The notes under the pieces are model-generated. The model was given only the letters and a program-made list of their open reading frames with translations, was not told the origin of the DNA and ran no database searches. DNA of 64,000 nt from a virus: the IMG/VR virus record IMGVR_UViG_3300027573_000779, positions 124,001-188,000 of that record. The stretch is one strand, 5' to 3'. Positions within the stretch are counted from its first letter, which is position 1. Each line of letters opens with the position of its first letter. Below are positions 34,391 through 42,438 of the stretch, piece by piece. The position numbers and the translations under genes were made by a program.

Positions 34391-34939
34391 TCAACTCTTT
34401 AGCTTTAAATAAATTGTATCTCCTTGCAAAGTAACGCTTTGCATGTATTCTGGTAGGATAATAAACTCCCTAAACCTACCTATAGGTAGTTCACTTCGCA
34501 AAGCTCTTTTAGCAATTGTCAAAGGTCTACTATTTACAATCGGGCGTTCGCCCTCTTCTATGACTGTTTTCCTATGCTGTAAACCTGTTACGTTAATTGT
34601 TCTGTTACTGATACAGAATTTTAGGCCGGGAACGATATCAACGTAAGAATCAGGTTTTCTATAGTCAGGATGAAAACGACCTAAAGAATGACTTTTTAAG
34701 CTTTCCTCAAAACTCTCTTTAAGTTGTTGAGCTGCAAGTATTAAGATAGGATGGTTTAGTGCTGGCCTGATTGCGTCAAGAGCTTCTAAAGACTTCCGAA
34801 GTTGATTGTCGTAAGATGCACCATAAATTACAGTATGGCGAGCTAGTTCGCCAGCTTGTTTGCATCTGTATAGAAATGAGACAAACTGAGCTTTACTGGC
34901 AAGCTCCTTTAGGGTGTCGATGACTAATTTTTCGTTCAT
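34391..34939 (-). CDS. Hypothetical protein
   Basis: 182 aa. Helical first half, beta-rich second half. Promoter TTGACA-16-TATTAT (34946-34973), 6 nt before the ATG. Not recognised. Confidence 0.55.
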   Translation of the reverse strand: MNEKLVIDTLKELASKAQFVSFLYRCKQAGELARHTVIYGASYDNQLRKSLEALDAIRPALNHPILILAAQQLKESFEESLKSHSLGRFHPDYRKPDSYVDIVPGLKFCISNRTINVTGLQHRKTVIEEGERPIVNSRPLTIAKRALRSELPIGRFREFIILPEYMQSVTLQGDTIYLKLKS

Positions 34940-34961
34940 CTCCCAATAATAAAGAGTTTTT

Positions 34962-35213
34962 TTATCTTGTCAAGCTTTTCTCAAAATGCCTTTGCAATAA
35001 GCCACAACGTTTTGAATCAAAAAAGACTATTAAAGCTATAAAGCTCTCAATTAGCCATCGGGGATAGCGCAATTTTAGCCAAAGAAATTTCCAAATCGGC
35101 GCTAATAAGCTTTTCTTATTTTTAATATACTTCGTTGCTGCCCAACGATTTAAAACCGCAATAGGCTTGTATCCCATGGGGTAAAGCCAGATAAAACGTA
35201 ATACTTCTGTCAT
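34962..35213 (-). CDS. Small basic hypothetical protein
   Basis: 83 aa, rich in Lys, Arg and Trp, with a hydrophobic helix near residue 60 (SFIALIVFF). Promoter TTGCCA-16-TACAAT (35222-35249), 8 nt before the ATG. Confidence 0.5.
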   Translation of the reverse strand: MTEVLRFIWLYPMGYKPIAVLNRWAATKYIKNKKSLLAPIWKFLWLKLRYPRWLIESFIALIVFFDSKRCGLLQRHFEKSLTR

Positions 35214-35271
35214 TATTCCCCATTGTATCAGAAATTTTTACGTTGGCAAGAGGGGGGACCTCCCCAATGGG

Positions 35272-35430
35272 CTAAACGTAGATTGGATATGGATAATTTT
35301 CTTTTTGCTCTTGAGTTAGAAAGATTTGCATCCAAAGACTGCCAGCTTCAGAGACTTTTATATCTTGTGGAAGCTGCCCTTTGCCTAGCGCCACGAAAAA
35401 GTCTTGTCTTCTAATGAGATAAAGCTTCAT
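35272..35430 (-). CDS. Small hypothetical protein
   Basis: 52 aa (MKLYLIRRQDFFVALGKGQL...). The start is placed by the hairpin repeat at 35434-35452 that directly precedes the ATG. The opposite strand is open here too but has only a TTG start, so I read the minus frame as real. Confidence 0.5.
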   Translation of the reverse strand: MKLYLIRRQDFFVALGKGQLPQDIKVSEAGSLWMQIFLTQEQKENYPYPIYV

Positions 35431-35433
35431 ATG

Positions 35434-35452
35434 CTCAAGCGCCGCAGGGCTT
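35434..35452 (-). repeat. Inter-cistronic hairpin repeat
   Basis: Minus strand AAGCCCTGCGGCGCTTGAG, then CAT and the ATG of 35272-35430. The arms AAGC/GCTT and CC/GG can pair around TGC. One of about 20 copies. Confidence 0.6.
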
Positions 35453-35646
35453 TATGAATTATAATCCCTTTCACAAGACCGACTACAAAACACCTTTTCT
35501 TGCATCTCGTTCTTGTTTTTATCGTCCCTGTTAATACCATACCTGAATTTAGCAGGTTGGCCGCACCACGCGCACTCACCCTCTGCTTTTTGGCGCACAA
35601 CGTTAAAACGTCCAAAAGGGTCTCTTGAGATTGATACTGTATTCAT
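35452..35646 (-). CDS. Zinc-finger microprotein
   Basis: 64 aa. CAWCGQ ... CSRSC zinc site. The frame extends upstream to 35811, but promoter TTGCAA-16-TATTAT (35654-35681) puts the leaderless ATG at 35646. Confidence 0.6.
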   Translation of the reverse strand: MNTVSISRDPFGRFNVVRQKAEGECAWCGQPAKFRYGINRDDKNKNEMQEKVFCSRSCERDYNS

Positions 35647-35683
35647 GTTCTCAATAATAGAGAGTCTTTTTATGTTTGCAAGA

Positions 35684-35879
35684 CTAAATTTGAGAGTGCC
35701 CACATTTTGGACATTTGAGCACGTCAACCATTGTAACCTTAGAAGGAAGGAAACTAAGCGTATCTCCGTCTCTTGCGGGTTTACCATCAAGGCGACCTGT
35801 ACCATTGACAAGAGCTTTTACCCTTTTTAAGGGGAACTTTACATCGCCAGCAAATTTTTGTGCCTTGTTTGGTCTTCAT
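35684..35879 (-). pseudogene. Small zinc protein gene with +1 frameshift
   Basis: An ATG at 35879 opens a frame (MKTKQGTK) that drifts out at an A5 run. One base removed there joins it to a well-formed stretch (FAGDVKFPLKRVKALVNGTG ... ending CPKCGHSQI). Promoter TTGCGG-17-TATAAT lies upstream. Assembly error, true decay or programmed shift are all possible. Confidence 0.45.
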
Positions 35880-35920
35880 GCTTTATGTTACTTTCCGTCA
35901 AATTATACAATATTTATGTG

Positions 35921-36103
35921 TCAACCGCAAATATCTTGTGGTCTATGAGTTACCTGTTCGCCATTTTTCGCCACAAGAACCACTGTTACCTGATATTCTT
36001 TGCGAGCTTTAAGCTGTTGCGCCGCTTTCTTTTGCGCCGAATAGGAGGTTTCAGCTTCGACTTCAATTTCCTTGCCACGATAAAAAGCTTTATATATATT
36101 CAT
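35921..36103 (-). CDS. Small hypothetical protein
   Basis: 60 aa. Pattern GKEIEVEAETSYSAQKKAA resembles GEEIGIIQAGSHNAAEKKA in 38224-38433, so the two are probable paralogues. Promoter TTGTAG-16-TATAAT (36111-36138), 7 nt before the ATG. Confidence 0.6.
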   Translation of the reverse strand: MNIYKAFYRGKEIEVEAETSYSAQKKAAQQLKARKEYQVTVVLVAKNGEQVTHRPQDICG

Positions 36104-36146
36104 AAAAGAGATTATACATAGTCTTTTTTATGCTACAAGCCAAACT

Positions 36147-36341
36147 TTATACTGCTAGGGCTGTATTCGTCTCAATAGGTGGCATACACTGATTAATCAC
36201 TTCTAGCAATTCTGACAATTTATTGTCATCTATGCCAAGAAATTCCCCTATAATACTTCTCATATCCTTATCTGTTAAAGCCACTTGTGCAATTTTAAGG
36301 GTTTCGAGTGCCTCTTCTCTTGTAAATTCTTTTGTGTTCAT
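36147..36341 (-). CDS. Small hypothetical protein
   Basis: 64 aa, helical and acidic. ATGA overlap with the microprotein upstream. Unknown. Confidence 0.5.
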   Translation of the reverse strand: MNTKEFTREEALETLKIAQVALTDKDMRSIIGEFLGIDDNKLSELLEVINQCMPPIETNTALAV

Positions 36342-36397
36342 TGATTATAAAAATAGCGTATAAGGAGAAGAGCCGCAAGTAAAATTAATATGCTCAT
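36338..36397 (-). CDS. 19-aa membrane microprotein
   Basis: MSILILLAALLLIRYFYNQ: one short hydrophobic helix. It lies between two genes and its TGA overlaps the next ATG, so the spacing supports translation. Below normal gene-finder limits. Confidence 0.4.
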   Translation of the reverse strand: MSILILLAALLLIRYFYNQ

Positions 36398-36401
36398 TTA
36401 T

Positions 36402-36671
36402 TTATTCCTGTTCCTCTTCTGTGTCTTTTTCTTCCAGTTCATCTTCCAGACGTTCAACAACCTCTGCGAGTGTATCACAACTAGACACAACCCACTCTTG
36501 ACTTGTCGAAATTGCTGGTTCGCAATGCCCTAAAGTCCTATACTTGAATTGCTGGTACTCCTGTTGAGACATTGACCGCCGACAAATTTCCTTAAACTCG
36601 TTTAATCCTTCCTCTAGTTCAGTGGCGAGTTCTGCGAGACGTTCCCAATTAGCTTTTGTAATTTTATTCAT
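36402..36671 (-). CDS. Small hypothetical protein
   Basis: 89 aa, helical with a Glu-rich tail. Overlaps the end of 36664-36870 by 8 nt. Confidence 0.5.
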   Translation of the reverse strand: MNKITKANWERLAELATELEEGLNEFKEICRRSMSQQEYQQFKYRTLGHCEPAISTSQEWVVSSCDTLAEVVERLEDELEEKDTEEEQE

Positions 36672-36870
36672 TGAGTTTCACTGATTTAATTTTAAATTTT
36701 TCGTCTGTTCCCTCGTACTTTTTGACTAGTTCTGCTAGTTTGGTTTGCGCTGGCGCTAGGTCAAGCCATACACCAAACTCCATACAATGGAGCCAGTCAC
36801 CATCGCCCACGTTATCCACGTTATCATTATAACTAGGACACCACTGCACTATGTAATAAACGCTCTTCAT
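36664..36870 (-). CDS. Small hypothetical protein
   Basis: 68 aa. Start at 36870 because promoter TTGACA-16-TATCTT (36877-36904) ends 6 nt before it; the longer frame to 36885 overlaps the -10 box. Unknown. Confidence 0.55.
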   Translation of the reverse strand: MKSVYYIVQWCPSYNDNVDNVGDGDWLHCMEFGVWLDLAPAQTKLAELVKKYEGTDEKFKIKSVKLNE

Positions 36871-36900
36871 GGTTAAAAGATACAATATCTTTTTTAACTG

Positions 36901-37182
36901 TCAATAGCGGTTATTGTCAATCTTTCTAATCGCATTAATCGCTGGTATAATACTTTCTGCACCAAGTTCATATGTAATTGATTCTTCAACAACACACAAA
37001 AGAGTCTTGGCTAGTCTAACAGGATGTTCCCCGTTAGAGGAAAACTTTAGTCTTTCGTCATATGTCAACTTTTTATAAAGCTGTAAAGCTCTCTCTTTTA
37101 AAATTTCGCCTGCTTTAACAGACATTTCTTTAATAGCAGATTCAAATTCAGCACTACTACGGGCAACTTCTTTAGTATTCAT
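36901..37182 (-). CDS. Small hypothetical protein
   Basis: 93 aa, helical. Start at 37182 from promoter TTGACT-16-TATCTT (37192-37219), 9 nt before the ATG. Unknown. Confidence 0.55.
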   Translation of the reverse strand: MNTKEVARSSAEFESAIKEMSVKAGEILKERALQLYKKLTYDERLKFSSNGEHPVRLAKTLLCVVEESITYELGAESIIPAINAIRKIDNNRY

Positions 37183-37222
37183 AAAGTATAAAAGATACAA
37201 TATCTTTTTTAAAAGTCAACAC

Positions 37223-37447
37223 TCAAGCGCCGTTTACAGTTAATCTGCTAATTTGACTTCGCGCCATACCGTCAAGGCATTCAAAAGCTTTTCCTTGTCT
37301 TTCTATTCTAGTTTTTGCGCCATTGATGATATTAGCTACCTTTTGCGCATTTTCGCGCCCGCCGCAATCCTGAATCAGGTTAAAGTTCCCGTTAGAGAAC
37401 ACCCACTTGCGAAAGCTCCGATTGAAGTTAAATAGTGTTTTATTCAT
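37223..37447 (-). CDS. Small basic hypothetical protein
   Basis: 74 aa, basic. Promoter TTGACG-16-TATTCT (37454-37481), 6 nt before the ATG. Its stop codon lies in the GGCGCTTGAG string that runs into the next promoter. Confidence 0.55.
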   Translation of the reverse strand: MNKTLFNFNRSFRKWVFSNGNFNLIQDCGGRENAQKVANIINGAKTRIERQGKAFECLDGMARSQISRLTVNGA

Positions 37448-37487
37448 ATTCTGAGAATATAGAATCTTTTTAAAACGTCAATACCTT

Positions 37488-37781
37488 TTAATTTTTTAGA
37501 GTATAACCCGCACCTTTTAAAGCTGTTTCGTGGTCATAACCTCCCCTATAAGACCCTTCAAGCTCGCTCCAATTCAAAATTTTTCCTTCAGAATCAGCAG
37601 CAAAGATGTAAGTTTCAGGACCAGTAAACATTGCATCAGCCGCAGAAACTACTACATATTCATGCTCTTTAACTTCCATCCCCCCAATGTCTTCAGCATA
37701 ATCTTTTACTTTAATTGGCGGGTCAAGTTTATACAAAACTTTACCCTTAGAGAGAGGTTTAATTAGGGTTGCGTAATTCAT
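37488..37781 (-). CDS. Small hypothetical protein
   Basis: 97 aa. Contains YKLDPPIKVKD and EHEYVVVSAADAM, beta-rich. Directly preceded by a hairpin repeat (37785-37804) rather than a promoter. Confidence 0.55.
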   Translation of the reverse strand: MNYATLIKPLSKGKVLYKLDPPIKVKDYAEDIGGMEVKEHEYVVVSAADAMFTGPETYIFAADSEGKILNWSELEGSYRGGYDHETALKGAGYTLKN

Positions 37782-37784
37782 ATG

Positions 37785-37804
37785 CTCAGTCGCCGCAAGG
37801 GCTT
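37785..37804 (-). repeat. Inter-cistronic hairpin repeat
   Basis: Variant of the repeat (minus AAGCCCTTGCGGCGACTGAG), 3 nt before the ATG of 37488-37781. Confidence 0.55.
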
Positions 37805-37870
37805 TTTGATTGTTTTTTAAATTGTTTAACTTTTAAGATTATACAATATCTTTTTAAACCTGCAAGACTT

Positions 37871-38188
37871 TTAAGCACCCGCTAAACTAGCTTTTTCCAG
37901 CCAATTAACTTCTGGTTTGTCCTGAAAATGATAGTCCCGTTCTATATAAAGACCAAACTTTAACTTGATAGACTGTAATTCTTTAAGGCTTATAGTGCCG
38001 AATTCGACACAACCCATTCCTAAGTCCGCATAACCCCAAGCAACATCGTCATCAGGTTCTAGGTAACAAATAAGCCAAGTCGCCGCTCCCATTGGGTTAA
38101 AAAACTTAACAATCGGGCGCATATTATCAGGACTAGCTTCCCTAAGTTTTCTGTGAAGTTCTTTAGTTAAGAATTTTTGTCGTGCCAT
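37871..38188 (-). CDS. Hypothetical protein
   Basis: 105 aa. Middle part NPMGAATWLICYLEPDDDVAWGYADLG resembles DUF2958-type phage/plasmid proteins. Promoter TTGCAG-16-TATAAT (38195-38222), 6 nt before the ATG. Confidence 0.6.
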   Translation of the reverse strand: MARQKFLTKELHRKLREASPDNMRPIVKFFNPMGAATWLICYLEPDDDVAWGYADLGMGCVEFGTISLKELQSIKLKFGLYIERDYHFQDKPEVNWLEKASLAGA

Positions 38189-38223
38189 AGTTTAATTATA
38201 CAATATCTTTTTTGCGCTGCAAG

Positions 38224-38433
38224 TTAAATCTCAGTATAAGCTACTGAAATTGCAGTATTAAGATTTTTGATTGCATCTTCTCTACTAGTGGTGGGATTTA
38301 CCCTCATATAAAACTGAATTCTGTCTTCTGTAGGAGGATATTTCTTTTGTGCTTTCTTTTCCGCCGCGTTATGGCTTCCAGCCTGAATTATGCCTATTTC
38401 TTCTCCCTTACAATAAACAATATAATTTTTCAT
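38224..38433 (-). CDS. Small hypothetical protein
   Basis: 69 aa. Probable paralogue of 35921-36103. Promoter TTGTAA-16-TATAAT (38440-38467), 6 nt before the ATG. Confidence 0.6.
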   Translation of the reverse strand: MKNYIVYCKGEEIGIIQAGSHNAAEKKAQKKYPPTEDRIQFYMRVNPTTSREDAIKNLNTAISVAYTEI

Positions 38434-38456
38434 AGTTAAATTATACGATATCTTTT

Positions 38457-38654
38457 TTATCTTACAACCGTAAATTCATCCCACCAAAAGAACTTTTTAT
38501 AGGGAAATCCATCAATATCAAAAGTCGCGCCGTTAAAGTGTGGTCCTGATAGTTCAGAAGGAGTATGAACAGTTAGAATTTCTCCCTTTTTAAAGGTTCT
38601 GCCAGTCGCGCAAACATCCTTTAACATCTCGATTTTATAAGTTTTTAAGTTCAT
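38457..38654 (-). CDS. Small hypothetical protein
   Basis: 65 aa, beta-rich (TYKIEMLKDVCATGRTFKKG). The start follows the stop of the broken gene upstream by 3 nt within a GGTGCTTGAGAG junction. Confidence 0.5.
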   Translation of the reverse strand: MNLKTYKIEMLKDVCATGRTFKKGEILTVHTPSELSGPHFNGATFDIDGFPYKKFFWWDEFTVVR

Positions 38655-38657
38655 CTC

Positions 38658-38826
38658 TCAAGCACCAAGGGGTTGAACTAACTCCTCATCGTCAAAAAAC
38701 CAGCAAACATAAAGAGAATTTCTGGCATTAGTGCAAAAATCGCGCATTTGGACAAACTCAGTTCTTAATAAACTCTGAGTTCTGCCACTGAAACCGCTCG
38801 CCAATTGCTAAATCCTTAAACCTCAT
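38658..38826 (-). pseudogene. Small phage gene with +1 frameshift
   Basis: From the ATG at 38826: MRFKDLAIGERFQWQNSEFIK, then a stop. Removing one A in AAGAACTGAG continues into TEFVQMRDFCTNARNSLYVC and ends in PLGA. Promoter TTGTCT-16-TATAAT (38834-38861) is intact. Mutation or sequence error. Confidence 0.45.
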
Positions 38827-38862
38827 AAGAAAGATTATATATAGTCTTTTTAAAAAGACAAA

Positions 38863-38889
38863 GAAAAAAGCCCCCAAAAGGGGGGCTTT
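38863..38889 (-). terminator. Intrinsic terminator
   Basis: Minus-strand hairpin AAAGCCCCC / GGGGGCTTT followed by TTTTTTC. Ends the unit of 39058-39453. An inverted repeat GGTTGGC / GCCAACC flanks about 45 nt upstream of it (38930-38990). Confidence 0.8.
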
Positions 38890-39057
38890 AGCCAATTTAT
38901 TTGATAGACCTATATAACCCTTCAAAAGGGCCGGTTGGCGGCACTATCTTTTTAACGACTTTTAGCTACGCCGTATGAATTAGCCAACCCTATCACTTGA
39001 AAAGCTTAACAGATTTTTTCCAAAAAGCAACAATAAAGCCCTTCGGCGTCTGAGAAT

Positions 39058-39453
39058 TTAAGCTGCAACGGGTTCTGCCACTTCAGTTACAGGAATATTT
39101 TCTGTAACGTGCTCAGTCGCAGGCTGTTCGGGAGCATTGCTCACTCCTGACTTTTCAGCCGCTCGCGCCACCTTTTTGGCCAGTTTTTCAGCCTCTTTAG
39201 CCGCCTCTTCCTTGTGTTTATTTTCCCAATAAGCCTTTTTCGAAGCTGAGATTTTGTCCCTTCCAGCTTGGCTCATCTTACTTCCCTTGGGTCGCCCCTT
39301 TCGAGTTTGAGAAGGAGAAGGAAGAAGGCTAGGAAGAGTTGAGGGAATATTAATTCCACTCATCAACTGATTGTATTCAGACTGCTTTACCGCAATCTCT
39401 TCCAGCAACTTTGCCGCTCGCAAGTGAGTTTCGGGCGTTAACACTATGTTCAT
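39058..39453 (-). CDS. Basic, AT-hook-like putative DNA-binding protein
   Basis: 131 aa. RKGRPKGSK is AT-hook-like, followed by a basic helix (AGRDKISASKKAYW) and an Ala/Glu/Lys helix. An AGAAAG stretch precedes the ATG, and a TTGCAC-type promoter lies further up, giving a longer leader than usual here. Confidence 0.55.
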   Translation of the reverse strand: MNIVLTPETHLRAAKLLEEIAVKQSEYNQLMSGINIPSTLPSLLPSPSQTRKGRPKGSKMSQAGRDKISASKKAYWENKHKEEAAKEAEKLAKKVARAAEKSGVSNAPEQPATEHVTENIPVTEVAEPVAA

Positions 39454-39582
39454 TTTGTTCTTTCTTTCTTTTTAATTGTTTTTAAAATTTTGTCTTTAAC
39501 TGACAACACCCATACGTTAACACTACTTTTTAAACGTGCAAGACTATTTTTTTTCAATAATCAGTCTTAAGCTAATAACTAA

Positions 39583-40350
39583 TTAAGCTTCAACTAGTTG
39601 CGCACTAACTTTTTTCTTATCATAGTGGGCGAAATAGTCCGTTTTATACCCGCCTCTTCCCTTCCTTCTAATTAGCTCCCAAGCTTTAGCCGCTTGAGTG
39701 CCAGAGGGTTGCACGCCATGAAGCAAGACTGCATAATTTTTGTTAGCTTTCCGTGCTAGAGAGTCATCATGGTCAATCTTTAGTCCTAAATCTTTTGCCT
39801 CTTTCTCAGAAAAGACAACTTTAACCGATACAAGCCCATGTTTTTCAATGAGATAGTCAAATTTTCCACCCCTTGAAGCAGTAAGCTTTAGATTATGGGG
39901 TATAGACCCTAATCTATTGACCCAAAATGGTAGAGCTTTGGTGTAGGCATAAAACAGCTTATTGGGGTAGCGCCGAACTACTTCCACCCACGCGTCAAAA
40001 TAGTCCTGACTGAAAAAGTCGCCTGAACCATGTATGCGAATTATGGCATATTTCTTAGAAAAACGTGCAATTTCATTGTCAAGCAACGCGACTATTTGGT
40101 TGATTGACTTTCCTTTTACCAAGTCAAAATTGTTCCATCTGCTATCCCTTGTATTCTGAAAAAGGCTTTCGCCTGAAGCCGCATAACACCTAAATTGAGC
40201 GTCGGGTCCTGTTATAATTGGACCGCCAAATCTAGGAACTTTCGCTAGGCAATCCTTTGCAAAGGGGCAGGACCAACCAGCAGGGAGACTGAATATCTTT
40301 GTTTTATCAATCTTGGCGTTACCGTTAGCAAAAAAGAGTCTGTTATTCAT
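39583..40350 (-). CDS. GP88-like conserved phage protein
   Basis: 255 aa. SLPAGWSCPFAKDCLAK, FRCYAASGES, IRIHGSGDFFSQ, YAYTKALPFW, SRGGKFD and LLHGVQPSG form a conserved motif series I associate with the mycobacteriophage gp88-type family. Cys and His positions suggest a metal site; no activity is established. Promoter TTGCTT-16-TATAAT (40358-40385), 7 nt before the ATG. Confidence 0.75.
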   Translation of the reverse strand: MNNRLFFANGNAKIDKTKIFSLPAGWSCPFAKDCLAKVPRFGGPIITGPDAQFRCYAASGESLFQNTRDSRWNNFDLVKGKSINQIVALLDNEIARFSKKYAIIRIHGSGDFFSQDYFDAWVEVVRRYPNKLFYAYTKALPFWVNRLGSIPHNLKLTASRGGKFDYLIEKHGLVSVKVVFSEKEAKDLGLKIDHDDSLARKANKNYAVLLHGVQPSGTQAAKAWELIRRKGRGGYKTDYFAHYDKKKVSAQLVEA

Positions 40351-40440
40351 AAATTGGATTATAAATAATCTTTTTAAAAAAGCAAGCCCCCATTTTTTAG
40401 GTGGGGGCCGGGGGGGCAGGGCTACTTATGGGAGAAGTAT

Positions 40441-40884
40441 TTACATACCAACAGGACTATCAACAGGCACACACTCTCCATAATAATTTAAATTGGGCGT
40501 TTGAAACTCAAGGTATCCAACCTTGTAGCGGTAATGTTCTTTAGGCTGTTCAAGAGGAACGAATTCTAGGTAAGTAATTTCCTCATATCGTTTTGAGGCC
40601 AACTCACAAGCTTGGCACATCAAACCATTTTTGCGCCCTTTATATTTCTTTGTATCTTGCTCGGAATTAAGTATTTGGAACAAAGACGAATATATTAAAG
40701 CGTGTTCAAACTTTTCTTGCGTACTCCAAAAGTAAGCAAGTGTAGGAGTCAACCAATGCAATTCGCCATTGGTGCCTTCGTGGTTGTAGAAAGAGAAGTA
40801 TCTTTCTTGAAGTTCGATAGGATTGCTGTCTTCGATTGCTATTGCAACGTGTAAACCAAAGTTTTGACGATACAACTTTTGCAT
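40441..40884 (-). CDS. Hypothetical protein
   Basis: 147 aa. The ATG at 40884 is preferred over a GTG two codons upstream because a hairpin repeat (40890-40908) lies just before it. Contains CQACELASKRYEEITY. Unknown. Confidence 0.55.
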   Translation of the reverse strand: MQKLYRQNFGLHVAIAIEDSNPIELQERYFSFYNHEGTNGELHWLTPTLAYFWSTQEKFEHALIYSSLFQILNSEQDTKKYKGRKNGLMCQACELASKRYEEITYLEFVPLEQPKEHYRYKVGYLEFQTPNLNYYGECVPVDSPVGM

Positions 40885-40889
40885 ACGCA

Positions 40890-40908
40890 CTCAAGCGCCG
40901 TGGGGCTT
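40890..40908 (-). repeat. Inter-cistronic hairpin repeat
   Basis: Minus strand AAGCCCCACGGCGCTTGAG, 5 nt before the ATG of 40441-40884. Confidence 0.55.
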
Positions 40909-40910
40909 AT

Positions 40911-41001
40911 AAAAAAGAAACAGTTTTCCTGAACTGTAAATTTTAAAAACTCTGGTGCTTGATTTATATACTCATACTATCAAGGATTTTTCCTAAGTCA
41001 A
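40911..41001 (-). ncRNA. Candidate short RNA or attenuated leader
   Basis: Promoter TTGACT-16-TAGTAT (40974-41001) would give an RNA that reaches hairpin ACAGTT-CAGGAA-AACTGT followed by TTCTTTTTT (40911-40937). No ORF longer than three codons starts near the 5' end. Either a roughly 55-nt RNA, or attenuation of 40441-40884. Confidence 0.4.
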
Positions 41002-41105
41002 CAGGAATAATGGGGGAACAACCTTATTTTTTTGGACTTTTTTAAGATTTTTTGCTCAATTTTGAGACATTTTAGGGTTTTTTCCTACTCTCAAGCGTCG
41101 ATGAG

Positions 41106-41414
41106 CTATTTTATAATTTCAGCTAGAGGCCAAGTGGTTTCGTCCATTTCATAATTTTTATCTCCTTTTGAGAACCAGAATGTCCCTACTGAGCTACTGC
41201 AATTAGTAAAGCCGTGTGCGCGACAAGCATCAAAGACCGCCTGAACATCCTTGTCTTTATCCCATTTAAGTTCTGTACGTATTGCTGTGTATATTAATTC
41301 CCATTCTCCAGCACAAGCAACGACTTTAGAATCAATTCGAAACTGATTCATTTTGTGGATTTGATAGGCCGCGACTGCAATAACAATACTATCGGGCATT
41401 TCAACTAGTTCCAT
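41106..41414 (-). CDS. Hypothetical protein
   Basis: 102 aa. Alpha/beta with C-x-A-H-G-F and WFSKGDKNYEMDE. No clear early promoter directly upstream. Unknown. Confidence 0.5.
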   Translation of the reverse strand: MELVEMPDSIVIAVAAYQIHKMNQFRIDSKVVACAGEWELIYTAIRTELKWDKDKDVQAVFDACRAHGFTNCSSSVGTFWFSKGDKNYEMDETTWPLAEIIK

Positions 41415-41441
41415 AAAGAAAGTTTACAATCTGAGGGGCTT

Positions 41442-41624
41442 TTAGTTTGATAGAATGATTACTTTTGTGTACCTATCTTTGCACAAGTCATTCGCTTCTT
41501 CACTTGTAAGACTTTCATCAATCTCTTTTCCTTTTACACTGACTGCATTGACAAGTTGAACTATCCTATAACGCTTATCCAACAAGTTTTTTTGCAGCGT
41601 AACAGTGGTTTGTTTGTTATTCAT
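41442..41624 (-). CDS. Small hypothetical protein
   Basis: 60 aa. Promoter TTGAGA-16-TATTCT (41632-41659) puts the leaderless start at 41624, two codons inside the longest frame. Confidence 0.55.
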   Translation of the reverse strand: MNNKQTTVTLQKNLLDKRYRIVQLVNAVSVKGKEIDESLTSEEANDLCKDRYTKVIILSN

Positions 41625-41676
41625 AAACACAAGAATACAATATCTTTTTTAACTCTCAAGAACTTTTTGCGCCGCC

Positions 41677-42051
41677 TCAGAGCATTATTTTAGCTTTTTC
41701 TTCCATAGTTAAAACCGCCGCGTGAATACTTTTAATGTCTTCAAAGTCAAGGAACACATCTGTTTGATTACCTATAATTGTTACTCTATCTGGCCGCACT
41801 ACAGCAATATTTCCAACATTAATAGGTTCAAAAATAGTATTATCCGCCTCTATCAGTTCATCAAGGGTGACGCTTTGAACTACTTGGCCACAAGAGCACA
41901 GTTCTACAACTTTTGTTTTTCGTCTAACTAGAATAAATTTTGAGGTTCCCACATCTCCTAATACGCGATTGTAACCTATTGAGGACAAACAATTTAGGAG
42001 CGCCGTTAAATGTGATTTACTTTTAATTGTAAGTTGGACCGCATCGTTCAT
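41677..42051 (-). CDS. Hypothetical protein
   Basis: 124 aa, alpha/beta. Promoter TTGATT-16-TATAAT (42060-42087), 8 nt before the ATG. Unknown. Confidence 0.55.
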   Translation of the reverse strand: MNDAVQLTIKSKSHLTALLNCLSSIGYNRVLGDVGTSKFILVRRKTKVVELCSCGQVVQSVTLDELIEADNTIFEPINVGNIAVVRPDRVTIIGNQTDVFLDFEDIKSIHAAVLTMEEKAKIML

Positions 42052-42139
42052 ATAGGAGGATTATACAACATCTTTCTATTAAATCAAGGTTTTATGGAGA
42101 AATGTTTCGAACTACTATGCATTGCCAAGTAGCATGTAT

Positions 42140-42169
42140 GTATTTACATTGTATTTACTTTGTATTTAC
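42140..42169. repeat. Three 11-bp phased repeats
   Basis: GTATTTAC occurs at 42140, 42151 and 42162, exactly 11 bp apart, about one helical turn. It lies upstream of the promoter of 41677-42051 and could be an operator. Confidence 0.45.
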
Positions 42170-42185
42170 ATCCTTTAACTCTATA

Positions 42186-42428
42186 TTATATTATACCATT
42201 GTCAGTTAACGCCTCAATATACGCCTTGGCATACACTCTATGCCTTAACCTCAACTCTTTAGTGTCTTCATTGGCAAGCTTTATCCTCAGAGAATTAAGC
42301 TTCTGCAAAGAACTTCTAACGCTATCGGTGATAGTAGAATCGTCAATATCGGGCATGACCTTGTGAGAGTGCTGGCTTAAGCTGTCAATAACTTCAGTCA
42401 GCGCCGCAATTATCTCTAAGTTGCTCAT
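42186..42428 (-). CDS. Small hypothetical protein
   Basis: 80 aa from the ATG at 42428 (AAGGA about 13 nt upstream); a start at 42461 would overlap the preceding gene. Helical. Confidence 0.5.
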   Translation of the reverse strand: MSNLEIIAALTEVIDSLSQHSHKVMPDIDDSTITDSVRSSLQKLNSLRIKLANEDTKELRLRHRVYAKAYIEALTDNGII

Positions 42429-42438
42429 AATCAAAGTC

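Noticed and set aside
35223-35414. 63-codon plus-strand ORF with TTG start
   Set aside because: It lies opposite a 52-codon minus ORF with ATG and a hairpin junction, and it runs against the local gene direction.
38930-38995. tRNA-like sequence (GGTTGGC ... GCCAACC)
   Set aside because: No cloverleaf, anticodon arm or T-arm consensus could be drawn; only an inverted repeat remains.
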